From contig CAVXXX010000005.1 of NCBI GenBank assembly GCA_963765935.1, forward strand, positions 1 through 64,000: a stretch of DNA of 64,000 nucleotides. Direction: 5' to 3'. The notes beneath the pieces were generated by a model. The model saw only the letters and a program-made list of their open reading frames with translations, ran no database searches and was not told the DNA's origin. Of this stretch, positions 18,554 to 27,087 are shown in pieces. Source of the DNA: JAMXLG01 sp963765935 (GTDB lineage Bacteria > Vulcanimicrobiota > Vulcanimicrobiia > Vulcanimicrobiales > Vulcanimicrobiaceae). The translations under genes were made by a program, and so were the position numbers. Numbering within the stretch: the stretch's first letter is position 1; every line of letters starts with the position of its first letter.

Positions 18554-21391
18554 GTGAATCAATTGGAACAATTGCTGGCCGCCGGGCAGAGCGTGTGGCT
18601 CGACAATCTTCGCCGCGGGATGTTTGCGTCGGGTGAACTCAAGCGGCTGATCGATCTCGGCCTGCGTGGGATGACGAGCAATCCGACGATCTTCGAAAAG
18701 GCGATCGGAACCGGCAACGATTACGACCAACAGTTGCGAACGCTTATTCAGGAAGAAACGGACGCCGACAACCTCTTCTGGGATCTTGCCGTGCAAGACA
18801 TTCAAATGGCGTGCGATGCGTTTCGCGGCGTCTACGATTCCTCGGGTGGCAACGACGGCTTCGTCAGCTTGGAAGTTTCGCCGCTGCTTGCGCATGATAC
18901 CGAAGGGACGATCGTTAACGCAAAGCATTTGTGGGAGCGCGTCAACCGCCCGAATCTGATGGTGAAGATTCCCGGCACGAACGAAGGCGTTCCGGCGATC
19001 GAGCAGTGTATTTACGAAGGCATCAATATCAACGTCACGTTGATCTTCTCGATCGAGATGTACGAAAAGACCGCGCGCGCATACATCAAGGGACTCGAGC
19101 GCCGCGTGGCCGAGGGTAAGCCGGTCGATCGGATTCGCTCGGTAAATTCGGTGTTCGTGAGCCGCATCGACACGGCCGTCGATAAGCTGTTGCAAAGCCG
19201 GATTGACAAAGGCGAAACGAAGCTTCAGACGCTGCTTGGTAAAACCGGCGTGGCGAACCTCAAGCTGACGTACCAGCGCTTCAAAGAGATCTTCGAGGGC
19301 GGCGAGTTCTCGAAAGTTCGCCATGCCGGAGCGCAGGCGCAACGTCCGCTGTGGGCGAGCACGTCCACGAAGAACCCCTCGTATCCCGATCTCATGTACG
19401 TCGAGACGGTCGTCGGAAAGAATACCGTCAACACGATGCCGCCGAACACGCTCGACGCGCTGCTCGATCACGGCAAAGTGGTACCGGATACGGTCGAAAC
19501 GGGCGTCGATGACGCGCGCGCACTTCTGAAACAGCTGCAAGAGGCCAACATCTCACTCTTCGACGTCACGCATCAACTGCAGATCGAAGGCGTCGCGTCG
19601 TTCTCCGATTCGTTTGCTGCGTTGCTCGGTGCAATCGTCTACAAGCAGAACCAACTCAAAGCGGGCGCGGAACGTATCGCGCTGCATCTGGGCGATTACG
19701 CGCCGCAGTATGAACAAGCGCTCGATAAACTCGCAAAGGGCGATTTCCTCAAGAAACTTTGGGCGAAAGATCCTTCGCCATGGACTAACGATGCGCAGGC
19801 CGCGGACATCATCAAACACGCGCTCGGATGGGTCGACATCCCGCAGCATTTGATGGAGCACGTCCCCGATCTGCTCAGTTTCGCGCAAGAGATCAAGCGC
19901 GAATTCGATCACGTCGTCGTGCTCGGCATGGGCGGCAGTTCGCTCGCGCCCGATGTTCTGGCCGACACGTTCGGACAGTACGAAGACTGGCCGCAACTGC
20001 ACGTGCTCGATTCGACAGCGCCGACACAAATCGACGAACTCGACGAAAAGATCGATCTCGATGAAACGCTCTTCATCGTTGCGAGCAAGAGCGGCACGAC
20101 GACGGAACCAAACGCGTTCTTCGCTTACTATTACGACAAGATCGCCAAACGGTTCGGCGCGGAAAAGGCCGGTGAGCGGTTCATCGCGATCACGGACCCG
20201 GGCACGAAGATGGTCGAAGTTGCCCGCGGACACAAGTTCCGCCGTATTTTCGAAAACGACCCGAACATCGGCGGCCGGTATTCCGCGCTCTCCTTCTTCG
20301 GCATGGTTCCGGCCGCGCTCGCGGGCTACGATGTGAAGCTGCTGCTCGACCGCGGCCTTGGTGCAATGCATGCAGATGACAAAACGGTCGATTCCAAGGA
20401 CGCACCGGGCGTGCGTTTCGGAGCGGCGATCGGCTCGCTCGCGCAGAACGGCCGCGACAAACTGACGATCGTTACGCATCCGGACGTCGCCGCCTTCGGC
20501 GCATGGGCGGAACAATTGATCGCCGAATCCACGGGGAAGCTCGGCAAAGGCATCGTGCCGATCGAAGGCGAGGAACTCGGTTCACCCGACGTCTACGGAC
20601 GCGACCGCGTCTTCGTGTACGTCGGTTCGAATTTGCCCGATCCAACGCCGGGTGTCGACGAGAAACTCCGAGCGCTTGAAAGCGCGGGACATCCCGTCAT
20701 TCGCCTTGCGATGAACGACGAGTACGACCTCGGCGAGCAATTCTACACCTGGGAAATCGCTACGGCAGCGGCAGGCAGTCTTCTCGGGATCAATGCGTTC
20801 GATCAGCCGAACGTGCAAGAGTCGAAAGACAACACGAAGGCGCTCCTCGAGCAATATGCTAAGCAAGGTTCGATCCCGGAACCCGCAGCAAACGTCACGG
20901 GCGAGCACTTCGACGTCACGTATCTAGCGGGCAGCAGAACTACCGACGCCAAGAACGTTTCGGAAGCGCTGAGTTACATCTTCGGACAGCTCTGCGTCGA
21001 TGATTACGTTGCGATCTGCGCGTACATCAGCCGCGATCCCAAACACATGGACTTGTTGGACGAGCTGCGTTTGAAGATTCGCAAAGCGGAACATCTGGCG
21101 ACGACCGTCGGCTTCGGCCCGCGATTCCTTCATTCGACCGGACAACTGCACAAAGGCGGCCCGAACTCGGCGGTTATGCTGCAGCTCACCGACGACGAGC
21201 CGAGCGACCCGCCGGTGCCCGGGATGAACGTCGGCTTCCGCACCCTGCTTGCGGCGCAAGCGCTCGGCGATCTTCAATCGCTCGACAAGCGCAACCGCCG
21301 CGGCGCTCGCATTCGTCTGAAGGGCGACACCGAGAGCGCATTGCGCGCGCTTATCGGCGCCGTCGACGACGCACTTTCGGCGCGAGCGTAG
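18554..21391 (+). CDS. tal-pgi: Bifunctional transaldolase / glucose-6-phosphate isomerase fusion
   Basis: Residues about 1-370 are a transaldolase with TSNPTIFEKAI and the Schiff-base Lys138 in LMVKIPGTNEG. Residues about 375-945 are a phosphoglucose isomerase with VVLGMGGSSLAPDV, the SIS-type phosphate site VASKSGTTTEPNAFF and the C-terminal GPRFLHSTGQLHKGGP. The 945-aa fusion joins the non-oxidative pentose phosphate pathway to glycolysis in one chain. Such Tal-Pgi fusions are known in several phyla. It starts with GTG, 9 nt after tkt. Confidence 0.95.
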   Translation: MNQLEQLLAAGQSVWLDNLRRGMFASGELKRLIDLGLRGMTSNPTIFEKAIGTGNDYDQQLRTLIQEETDADNLFWDLAVQDIQMACDAFRGVYDSSGGNDGFVSLEVSPLLAHDTEGTIVNAKHLWERVNRPNLMVKIPGTNEGVPAIEQCIYEGININVTLIFSIEMYEKTARAYIKGLERRVAEGKPVDRIRSVNSVFVSRIDTAVDKLLQSRIDKGETKLQTLLGKTGVANLKLTYQRFKEIFEGGEFSKVRHAGAQAQRPLWASTSTKNPSYPDLMYVETVVGKNTVNTMPPNTLDALLDHGKVVPDTVETGVDDARALLKQLQEANISLFDVTHQLQIEGVASFSDSFAALLGAIVYKQNQLKAGAERIALHLGDYAPQYEQALDKLAKGDFLKKLWAKDPSPWTNDAQAADIIKHALGWVDIPQHLMEHVPDLLSFAQEIKREFDHVVVLGMGGSSLAPDVLADTFGQYEDWPQLHVLDSTAPTQIDELDEKIDLDETLFIVASKSGTTTEPNAFFAYYYDKIAKRFGAEKAGERFIAITDPGTKMVEVARGHKFRRIFENDPNIGGRYSALSFFGMVPAALAGYDVKLLLDRGLGAMHADDKTVDSKDAPGVRFGAAIGSLAQNGRDKLTIVTHPDVAAFGAWAEQLIAESTGKLGKGIVPIEGEELGSPDVYGRDRVFVYVGSNLPDPTPGVDEKLRALESAGHPVIRLAMNDEYDLGEQFYTWEIATAAAGSLLGINAFDQPNVQESKDNTKALLEQYAKQGSIPEPAANVTGEHFDVTYLAGSRTTDAKNVSEALSYIFGQLCVDDYVAICAYISRDPKHMDLLDELRLKIRKAEHLATTVGFGPRFLHSTGQLHKGGPNSAVMLQLTDDEPSDPPVPGMNVGFRTLLAAQALGDLQSLDKRNRRGARIRLKGDTESALRALIGAVDDALSARA

Positions 21392-21398
21392 TTTGCAG

Positions 21399-22958
21399 AT
21401 GGCCGATGCCGTAGCCACCGTTTCGCCCGACGGGAAGGGACTCACCAACCCGCTGCGCGCCGGTTTGCAGACGGACCGCATCACCGATCCCTGTTCCGTC
21501 GTGTTTTTCGGAGCGAGCGGCGACCTCTTCAAACGGATGCTGCTTCCAGCCATGTACACGCTGCGCGTGCGCGGGATTCTTCCGAACGAATTCGCGATCG
21601 TCGGATTCTCGCGCACCGAATATAGCGACGATGAATTTCGCGCGTACTGCAAAGAACAGCTCGGCATTTTCGCGCCGGCGGACGCGCGACCGCAAGGAGC
21701 GATGTGGGATGACTTCGCGAAACGGTTGAGCTACATCAGCGCCGACTTCGACGATCACAATTGTTATGCGAAGCTCGCGCAACGGCTTCGCGACAACGAC
21801 GAGCATCTCGGAACGAAGGGCAACCGCCTCTTCTACCTCTCGACGCCGCCCTCACTCTTTCCCGTCATCGTCAATCATCTCAAAGAGGCCGATCTCAACC
21901 CTCACGAAGGGCAAGAGGGTTGGGCGCGGATCATCATCGAGAAGCCGTTCGGTACCGACCTCGAATCAGCGCGCGGGCTGCAAACAACCGTCGAACGCGT
22001 CTTCCCCGAAAGTGCCGTCTATAGAATCGACCACTACCTCGGCAAAGAGCCGGTGCAGGACATCATGGCGCTGCGCTTTGCCAACACCATTTTCGAACCG
22101 GTGTGGAATCGTAATTACGTCGATTCGGTGCAAATTACGGCCGCCGAGCAAATCGGCGTCGAGTTGCGCGGCGGCTATTATGAAAACGCAGGCGCGTTGC
22201 GCGACATGATCCAGAATCACGTGATGAATCTCCTCGCGCTCGTCGCAATGGAGGCGCCGGTTGGCCGCGACGCAGACGCAATCCGTGCCGAGAAAGCCAA
22301 GGTTCTCACCGCGATCGAACCTCCGAAGATCGAGGGCGTATGGCAGATGTCGGCGCGCGGTCAGTACGGGCCGGGCGCCATCGACGGTAAGCCTGTCAAA
22401 GGGTATCGAGAAGAACCGGATGTGAATCCACAATCGAATACGGAAACGTATGCGGCGGTGAAATTGTACATCGAGAACTGGCGTTGGGCCGGCGTGCCGT
22501 TCTATTTGCGCAGCGGCAAGAGGCTAGCGAAAAAGACCTCGGAAATCGCGGTGACGTTCAAACCGATTCCCCATCGCATCTACGGCGAGACGACCGATAC
22601 AATTGAACCGAACGTACTGGTCATGAAGATTCAGCCCGAAGAAGGCGTCACCATGCGTTTCTCCGCGAAGGTTCCCGGGCCGAAGAGCCATATCCGCAGC
22701 GTCTTCATGGACTTCAACTACGGCACGGGCTTCGGCGTACAGTCGCCGCCCGCGTACGAACGTTTGATCGGCGACGCCATGCGCGGCGATCAAACGCTTT
22801 TCACACGTTGGGATGCGGTCGAACGGGCGTGGGAGGTCGTCATGCCGGTGTTGCAAGTGTGGCAGAACACGAAGGATTTCACATTCCCGAATTATGCGTC
22901 CGGATCGCAAGGTCCCCAGTCCGCAATGAAGCTCTTCCCCGGTTGGCGCGAGCTATGA
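21399..22958 (+). CDS. zwf: Glucose-6-phosphate dehydrogenase
   Basis: It oxidises glucose-6-phosphate to 6-phosphogluconolactone with NADP. FFGASGDLFKRMLLPA is the nucleotide-binding start, IIEKPFGTDL and the active-site YRIDHYLGKEPVQDIM are intact, and the C-terminal domain is complete (519 aa). The ATG at 21399 is my choice; an in-frame TTG lies 6 nt before it. The stop overlaps opcA by ATGA. The neighbour OpcA is the known assembly or allosteric partner of this enzyme. Confidence 0.96.
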   Translation: MADAVATVSPDGKGLTNPLRAGLQTDRITDPCSVVFFGASGDLFKRMLLPAMYTLRVRGILPNEFAIVGFSRTEYSDDEFRAYCKEQLGIFAPADARPQGAMWDDFAKRLSYISADFDDHNCYAKLAQRLRDNDEHLGTKGNRLFYLSTPPSLFPVIVNHLKEADLNPHEGQEGWARIIIEKPFGTDLESARGLQTTVERVFPESAVYRIDHYLGKEPVQDIMALRFANTIFEPVWNRNYVDSVQITAAEQIGVELRGGYYENAGALRDMIQNHVMNLLALVAMEAPVGRDADAIRAEKAKVLTAIEPPKIEGVWQMSARGQYGPGAIDGKPVKGYREEPDVNPQSNTETYAAVKLYIENWRWAGVPFYLRSGKRLAKKTSEIAVTFKPIPHRIYGETTDTIEPNVLVMKIQPEEGVTMRFSAKVPGPKSHIRSVFMDFNYGTGFGVQSPPAYERLIGDAMRGDQTLFTRWDAVERAWEVVMPVLQVWQNTKDFTFPNYASGSQGPQSAMKLFPGWREL

Positions 22959-23935
22959 ATCTCGACGTCCATCCCATCGTCGACGAACTCACCGCCGCAC
23001 GCCATAGCGACAACGCGATGAAAGCCGCGACGATGACGCTCGTGGTTTTCTTCGAAAACCCGGCCGTAGCACGCTGGGTGACACAACGCACGCACGTCGT
23101 TGCAGACAAACATCCCTCGCGCGTGCTGCTCTTCGACGGCACGAAGAGCGAAGGCGACCAGCACGCCGAACCGTCGGTAACACGGGGCGAATGGGTCGAG
23201 GTCGGCGTCAAGGGCAGCAGCGCGGATGAACTGGCCGGCGCGGTTTCCATGCTCGAGCTTGCGGAAGCACCGGTCGTGCTCGCGTGGATTTCGACCGGCA
23301 TTCAACACGACGACCGGTTCGTAGCGCTTGCGAAGATCGCCGACACGGTGATTGTGAGCAGCTCGGTGATCACATCCGATACGAGCGCACTGCGCGATCT
23401 CATGGCGTTCGTGACTAATGTTGGCGACATCAACGTGCAGGACGTGTCGTACCTGCGGCTGGGAGCCTGGCAAGAGTTAATTGCGGAGTTTTTCGACGAG
23501 CCCGAGTTCCTGAGCGAACTGACCCGGCTCTGTGAAGTCGAAGTCGCGGGCGGCTCCGATGCGGAAATGTACTATCTCCTCGGATGGCTCGCAAGCCGTC
23601 TGGACTGGACGCCGTGCGCTGCGGATCAGTTCTGTAATCGCAGCGGCGACATCATTCGCTTTTCGTTGCAGCGCGAAGGCACGGCGCGCCGTCTCGCGCG
23701 AGTGATACTGAAATCGAAAGACGTCACCTTTAGCGCTGCCGTGCTCGAAAGCGACCCCGATGCGGTCTGCCTGGAAGTCACCGGAGCAAAGCGACGCACG
23801 GTTCGCTGTGCGCCGCTTCATACGATGGATATTGCATCGCTCATTGAGCGCGCCATTCTCACCAACGCGCAAGACGACATTTTCATGCAATCGCTTGCGA
23901 TGGCGAAACTCATCATCGAACGGAAGGATTCATGA
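22955..23935 (+). CDS. opcA: Glucose-6-phosphate dehydrogenase assembly protein OpcA
   Basis: In cyanobacteria and actinobacteria OpcA activates or assembles Zwf. The 326-aa product lacks enzymatic motifs but has the family features: a C-terminal domain with YYLLGWLASRLDWTP, and placement directly after zwf. The ATG overlaps the zwf stop, and its own stop overlaps pgl, so the three are stoichiometrically coupled. The assignment is from sequence character plus context. Confidence 0.85.
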   Translation: MNLDVHPIVDELTAARHSDNAMKAATMTLVVFFENPAVARWVTQRTHVVADKHPSRVLLFDGTKSEGDQHAEPSVTRGEWVEVGVKGSSADELAGAVSMLELAEAPVVLAWISTGIQHDDRFVALAKIADTVIVSSSVITSDTSALRDLMAFVTNVGDINVQDVSYLRLGAWQELIAEFFDEPEFLSELTRLCEVEVAGGSDAEMYYLLGWLASRLDWTPCAADQFCNRSGDIIRFSLQREGTARRLARVILKSKDVTFSAAVLESDPDAVCLEVTGAKRRTVRCAPLHTMDIASLIERAILTNAQDDIFMQSLAMAKLIIERKDS

Positions 23936-24657
23936 CCCGGGAGAGCGGCGAGCTTCGCGTCTTAGACACACCGGCGGACGTCGCGAAGGCGCTCGCCGAT
24001 GTTTTTGTCGCGTGCGGTGCAGAGGCTATTGGTGCACGCGGACGCTTCATCGTCGCGCTCTCCGGCGGAACGACGCCGAAGGCGGCGTACCAATTACTAG
24101 CGACGTCTCCGTATCGAACTGCGCTCGATTGGAATAAGGTCGAAGTGTTCTTTGGTGACGAACGATGCGTACCGCCGGAAGACGCGCAATCGAATTACAA
24201 GATGGCGCGTGATACCTTTCTCCGCGCCGTCGGCATTCCCGACGCGAATGTCCACCGCATGCGGGGTGAAAGCGATCCCAGAGATGCGGCGCTGACGTAT
24301 CGCACGGAACTCATTACGCTGCTTGGCGACACTCCTCGTTTCGATCTCGTCATGCTCGGAATGGGGCCCGACGGCCACACGGCATCGCTTTTTCCCGGGG
24401 CGAATCCACTGGACGAGGATGCGACCCTGGTGCGCGCCGTCTATTCAACATCGCAAAAGCAATGGCGCATCACCCTGACGCCGAAAGTTATCAACAACGC
24501 GCGGACCGTTGTCTTCGCCGTCGAGGGTGCATCAAAAACGCAGACGCTGAAAGCGGTACGCGAAGGTCCCTACGATCCCTCGAACCTCCCGTCGCAAATC
24601 GTCGCACCGAACGATGGACATCTCATTTGGCTCGTCGACCGAGCGGCAGCCGGTTGA
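23932..24657 (+). CDS. pgl: 6-phosphogluconolactonase
   Basis: It hydrolyses 6-phosphogluconolactone after Zwf. ALSGGTTPKAAYQLLA, FFGDERCVPPEDAQSNYKMA and LGMGPDGHTASLFPG are the three signature segments of the DevB/SOL lactonase type. The length of 241 aa is normal. It is coupled to opcA by an ATGA overlap; the next gene starts 44 nt before its stop. Confidence 0.95.
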   Translation: MTRESGELRVLDTPADVAKALADVFVACGAEAIGARGRFIVALSGGTTPKAAYQLLATSPYRTALDWNKVEVFFGDERCVPPEDAQSNYKMARDTFLRAVGIPDANVHRMRGESDPRDAALTYRTELITLLGDTPRFDLVMLGMGPDGHTASLFPGANPLDEDATLVRAVYSTSQKQWRITLTPKVINNARTVVFAVEGASKTQTLKAVREGPYDPSNLPSQIVAPNDGHLIWLVDRAAAG

Positions 24658-26074
24658 TCTCGCGCTTTCACGTTCGGTAATCGCCGCGTTTGCCGCGGCG
24701 ATTGTTTTCATTCATCTTCCCGATTTCTTCCGCACGATTGTCTCGGCGAATGAAGGCCTGTACGCGGTCGTCGCCCGAGAAGTCGTAAGCGGCCATCTGC
24801 CCTATATCACGGCCTGGGAAGCAAAGCCGCCGCTCTTCTTCGGACTGCTGGCACTTGCGATGCGAATTACCGGGGTCTCGCTGCTCGCATTGCACATCGC
24901 CTCGCTCATCGCCGGATGCTGCACCGCCTACTTCGTGTATCGCATCGGCTGTGCGTTCGGCGAGGATGGCGAACGTATCGGCATCTTTGCAGCGTTATTG
25001 AGCATCGCGCTTAGCGCAAGCAATAAGGGAACATCTGCGGAAGCCGAGGTGTTCGTTAATGCATTCGCGAGCGCGGCCTTTGCCGTCGTGGCGTCGTCTC
25101 TCGAAACGCGATCCTTGTCGGTACGTAGTTCGTTCATCGCCGCGGTGCTCGCCGGATGCGCAATCGAGATGAAAGTCACCGCAGTGCCGATCGCCCTTTC
25201 GATCGGCATGTTCGGGGTGCTTGCCTCACCGGCGGTGGGACGTGCGGCCCTTGCCGTGCTCGGCGGCCTTCTCGCACCAGCCGTTATAAGTTTCGTTCCG
25301 TATCTTGCGATTGGACGTGTCGATGCATTTATCGATGCTAACCTCGGCACGGTCTTGCGGCGCATTCCCGGTCCCGTCGCGCACCCGCATCTCTATGAAA
25401 GCCTGCGCTGGGAAGCTGAAGCGTTGTTTCCGGCATGGGCGCTGACGCTGCTCGCATTCGCGCGGCGGTGGACTTCGCCGGAACGCCCGCTGGGGTTTAT
25501 GATCCTCGCGTGGCTTGCTGCCGCGCTTCTATCGCTGGTCGCCGTGCGGGAGTTTTTCGGTTACCACTTCATCACGCTGATTCCGCCCGCGTGTTTACTT
25601 GCGGCGTGGGGCTTCTATCGGTTCTGGCCTGCGCGCACATCACAGCGTTACGCGTTAGCGATCGCTCTGCTTGCGATCGCCGGACATGGCATCGGCCGGT
25701 ATTTCGCTCTCGCCGATCCGGATCAGGAGGCGCAAGCCGCGGCAATTCTTCGTCATCTCATCGCGCAGCAACCCGGATCGCTTTATGTAGCGCAGGGAGA
25801 TCCCGCGCTTTACGTGCTAACCGGCGAACCGATCCCGACACGATTCCCCTACCCGCAACATCTGTATTCCGCCGACATGCAAGCTGCCGCAAATATCGAC
25901 GGGACGCGCGAAGTCATGCGTATCTTGAATACCCATCCGCACTACATCGTTCTTCGCCCCGGCCGTGAAAATCCGCAGAACAGCGCGCTACACGCTGTTT
26001 ACCGAGTGCTCGAGCGAACGTATACGTTGTGCGCGATCTCGAGCGAATACCGGATCTACCGGCTAAAAACCTAA
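24614..26074 (+). CDS. Family-39-type (ArnT/PMT-like) membrane glycosyltransferase
   Basis: A polytopic GT-C protein of 486 aa. After TM1, ANEGLYAVVAREVVSGHLPY and WEAKPPLFF form the first periplasmic loop, with Glu at the catalytic acidic position. This is the PMT_2-type layout used to move sugars from polyprenyl phosphate to lipid or protein acceptors. Around 10-12 hydrophobic segments follow, then a soluble C-terminal tail. The start lies inside pgl, so it is probably part of the same transcript, though unrelated in function. The substrate cannot be read from sequence. Confidence 0.85.
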   Translation: MDISFGSSTERQPVDLALSRSVIAAFAAAIVFIHLPDFFRTIVSANEGLYAVVAREVVSGHLPYITAWEAKPPLFFGLLALAMRITGVSLLALHIASLIAGCCTAYFVYRIGCAFGEDGERIGIFAALLSIALSASNKGTSAEAEVFVNAFASAAFAVVASSLETRSLSVRSSFIAAVLAGCAIEMKVTAVPIALSIGMFGVLASPAVGRAALAVLGGLLAPAVISFVPYLAIGRVDAFIDANLGTVLRRIPGPVAHPHLYESLRWEAEALFPAWALTLLAFARRWTSPERPLGFMILAWLAAALLSLVAVREFFGYHFITLIPPACLLAAWGFYRFWPARTSQRYALAIALLAIAGHGIGRYFALADPDQEAQAAAILRHLIAQQPGSLYVAQGDPALYVLTGEPIPTRFPYPQHLYSADMQAAANIDGTREVMRILNTHPHYIVLRPGRENPQNSALHAVYRVLERTYTLCAISSEYRIYRLKT

Positions 26075-26925
26075 CATAGCTTCAGTCTCGACGTACGATA
26101 GTCGAGAATTGCTACACAACCGGCAAACGCATTGGCGCCAAGTTTTCCGTTCACGTCCTCTCCCTCGAAGACGTCGTCGCCCGGACGCGTCGTGCATTCG
26201 ACATTTCGTAACACGACCGAACCGGCGCGCATCTCCGGAACGACGATTCGATCGATCCCTTGCGGGACGCCGACGTTGCGTGCAAACCGCCAATCAGGAT
26301 GCGTGCGATGCCAGCGATCGAGCAACGCTTGGGGAACGAAGGTCGTTGCGCGTACCGCTGTATTCGAATTCATCGCAACCGACGCCGCAATATCGAACGT
26401 CATCGTGAGATTCTCGCCCGCAACGGCAACGGGAATTCGAGGGACACCGTTTTCAATCGTTATCGGCACGTTCGCGTTCGATGCATCCAGCGTGCCGGCG
26501 AGCATGGTGCAGCGTCCGCGCGGCCAATCGAACTGCCACGTGCGTCCTTGAAACCACGTGCGGCCCAGTTGCGCGTCGAAGCCCTGAAGAATCGGATCCG
26601 CGCGCTCTTGCGCTCCTCGCTCGAATACCGGCAGATCTCTTGCCGTACTGAGCGGCGGAAACGACGACGGCAGCAGTGACGGCAACATCGCGCGACGCTT
26701 TCCATCAACTTTGTGCGCCGTCAGACCAAACGTCTCGACCGCCGAATCAAAGACGAATCCATTGCCGTCCGTATCGAGCCAGCAGGCAAACACCCGTCCG
26801 TCGCTGACGTGCGGCACGGCGAAGAAGCGGCCACCGCGCAATTCCGCGGGAATCTCGACGTCGGCCGCCGGCGCTGCAGCAACCACTGCGAGTACGCCAA
26901 ACAAAAATGCGCCACGATTCATCAT
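26071..26925 (-). CDS. Secreted retropepsin-like (aspartic protease fold) protein with altered catalytic motif
   Basis: The start at 26925 (or the adjacent ATG at 26922) gives a signal peptide (NRGAFLFGVLAVVAAAPAA). Two halves look like duplicated pepsin/retropepsin lobes: ACWLDTDGNGFVFDSAVETF, where DTDGN replaces DTGA, and TMTFDIAASVAMNSNTA, where DIA replaces DTG. The C-terminal GANAFAGCVAILDYRTSRLKL is the typical family ending. With both catalytic triads altered, proteolysis is doubtful. Its end overlaps the glycosyltransferase end by 4 nt, tail to tail. Confidence 0.65.
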   Translation of the reverse strand: MMNRGAFLFGVLAVVAAAPAADVEIPAELRGGRFFAVPHVSDGRVFACWLDTDGNGFVFDSAVETFGLTAHKVDGKRRAMLPSLLPSSFPPLSTARDLPVFERGAQERADPILQGFDAQLGRTWFQGRTWQFDWPRGRCTMLAGTLDASNANVPITIENGVPRIPVAVAGENLTMTFDIAASVAMNSNTAVRATTFVPQALLDRWHRTHPDWRFARNVGVPQGIDRIVVPEMRAGSVVLRNVECTTRPGDDVFEGEDVNGKLGANAFAGCVAILDYRTSRLKLC

Positions 26926-27087
26926 TGAATCGTAACGCATTTTCCCGCGATGCGGCATCAAACGTTTAACGGATGACCATTCGGCTATTCCACCGTTCCA
27001 GTTCCCTCGCGTAGAGGACCGCATTGCGCTCCTGCAGCTTGCGATGCGTAAGGGGACTCAAGCGCCGTATCCGTGCTTTGCGAATCA

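Noticed and set aside
17570..19540. 656-codon open frame opposite tkt and tal-pgi
   Set aside because: It lies wholly antisense to two conserved enzymes and its product is Arg/His-rich without motifs; such frames are common in G+C-rich genes.
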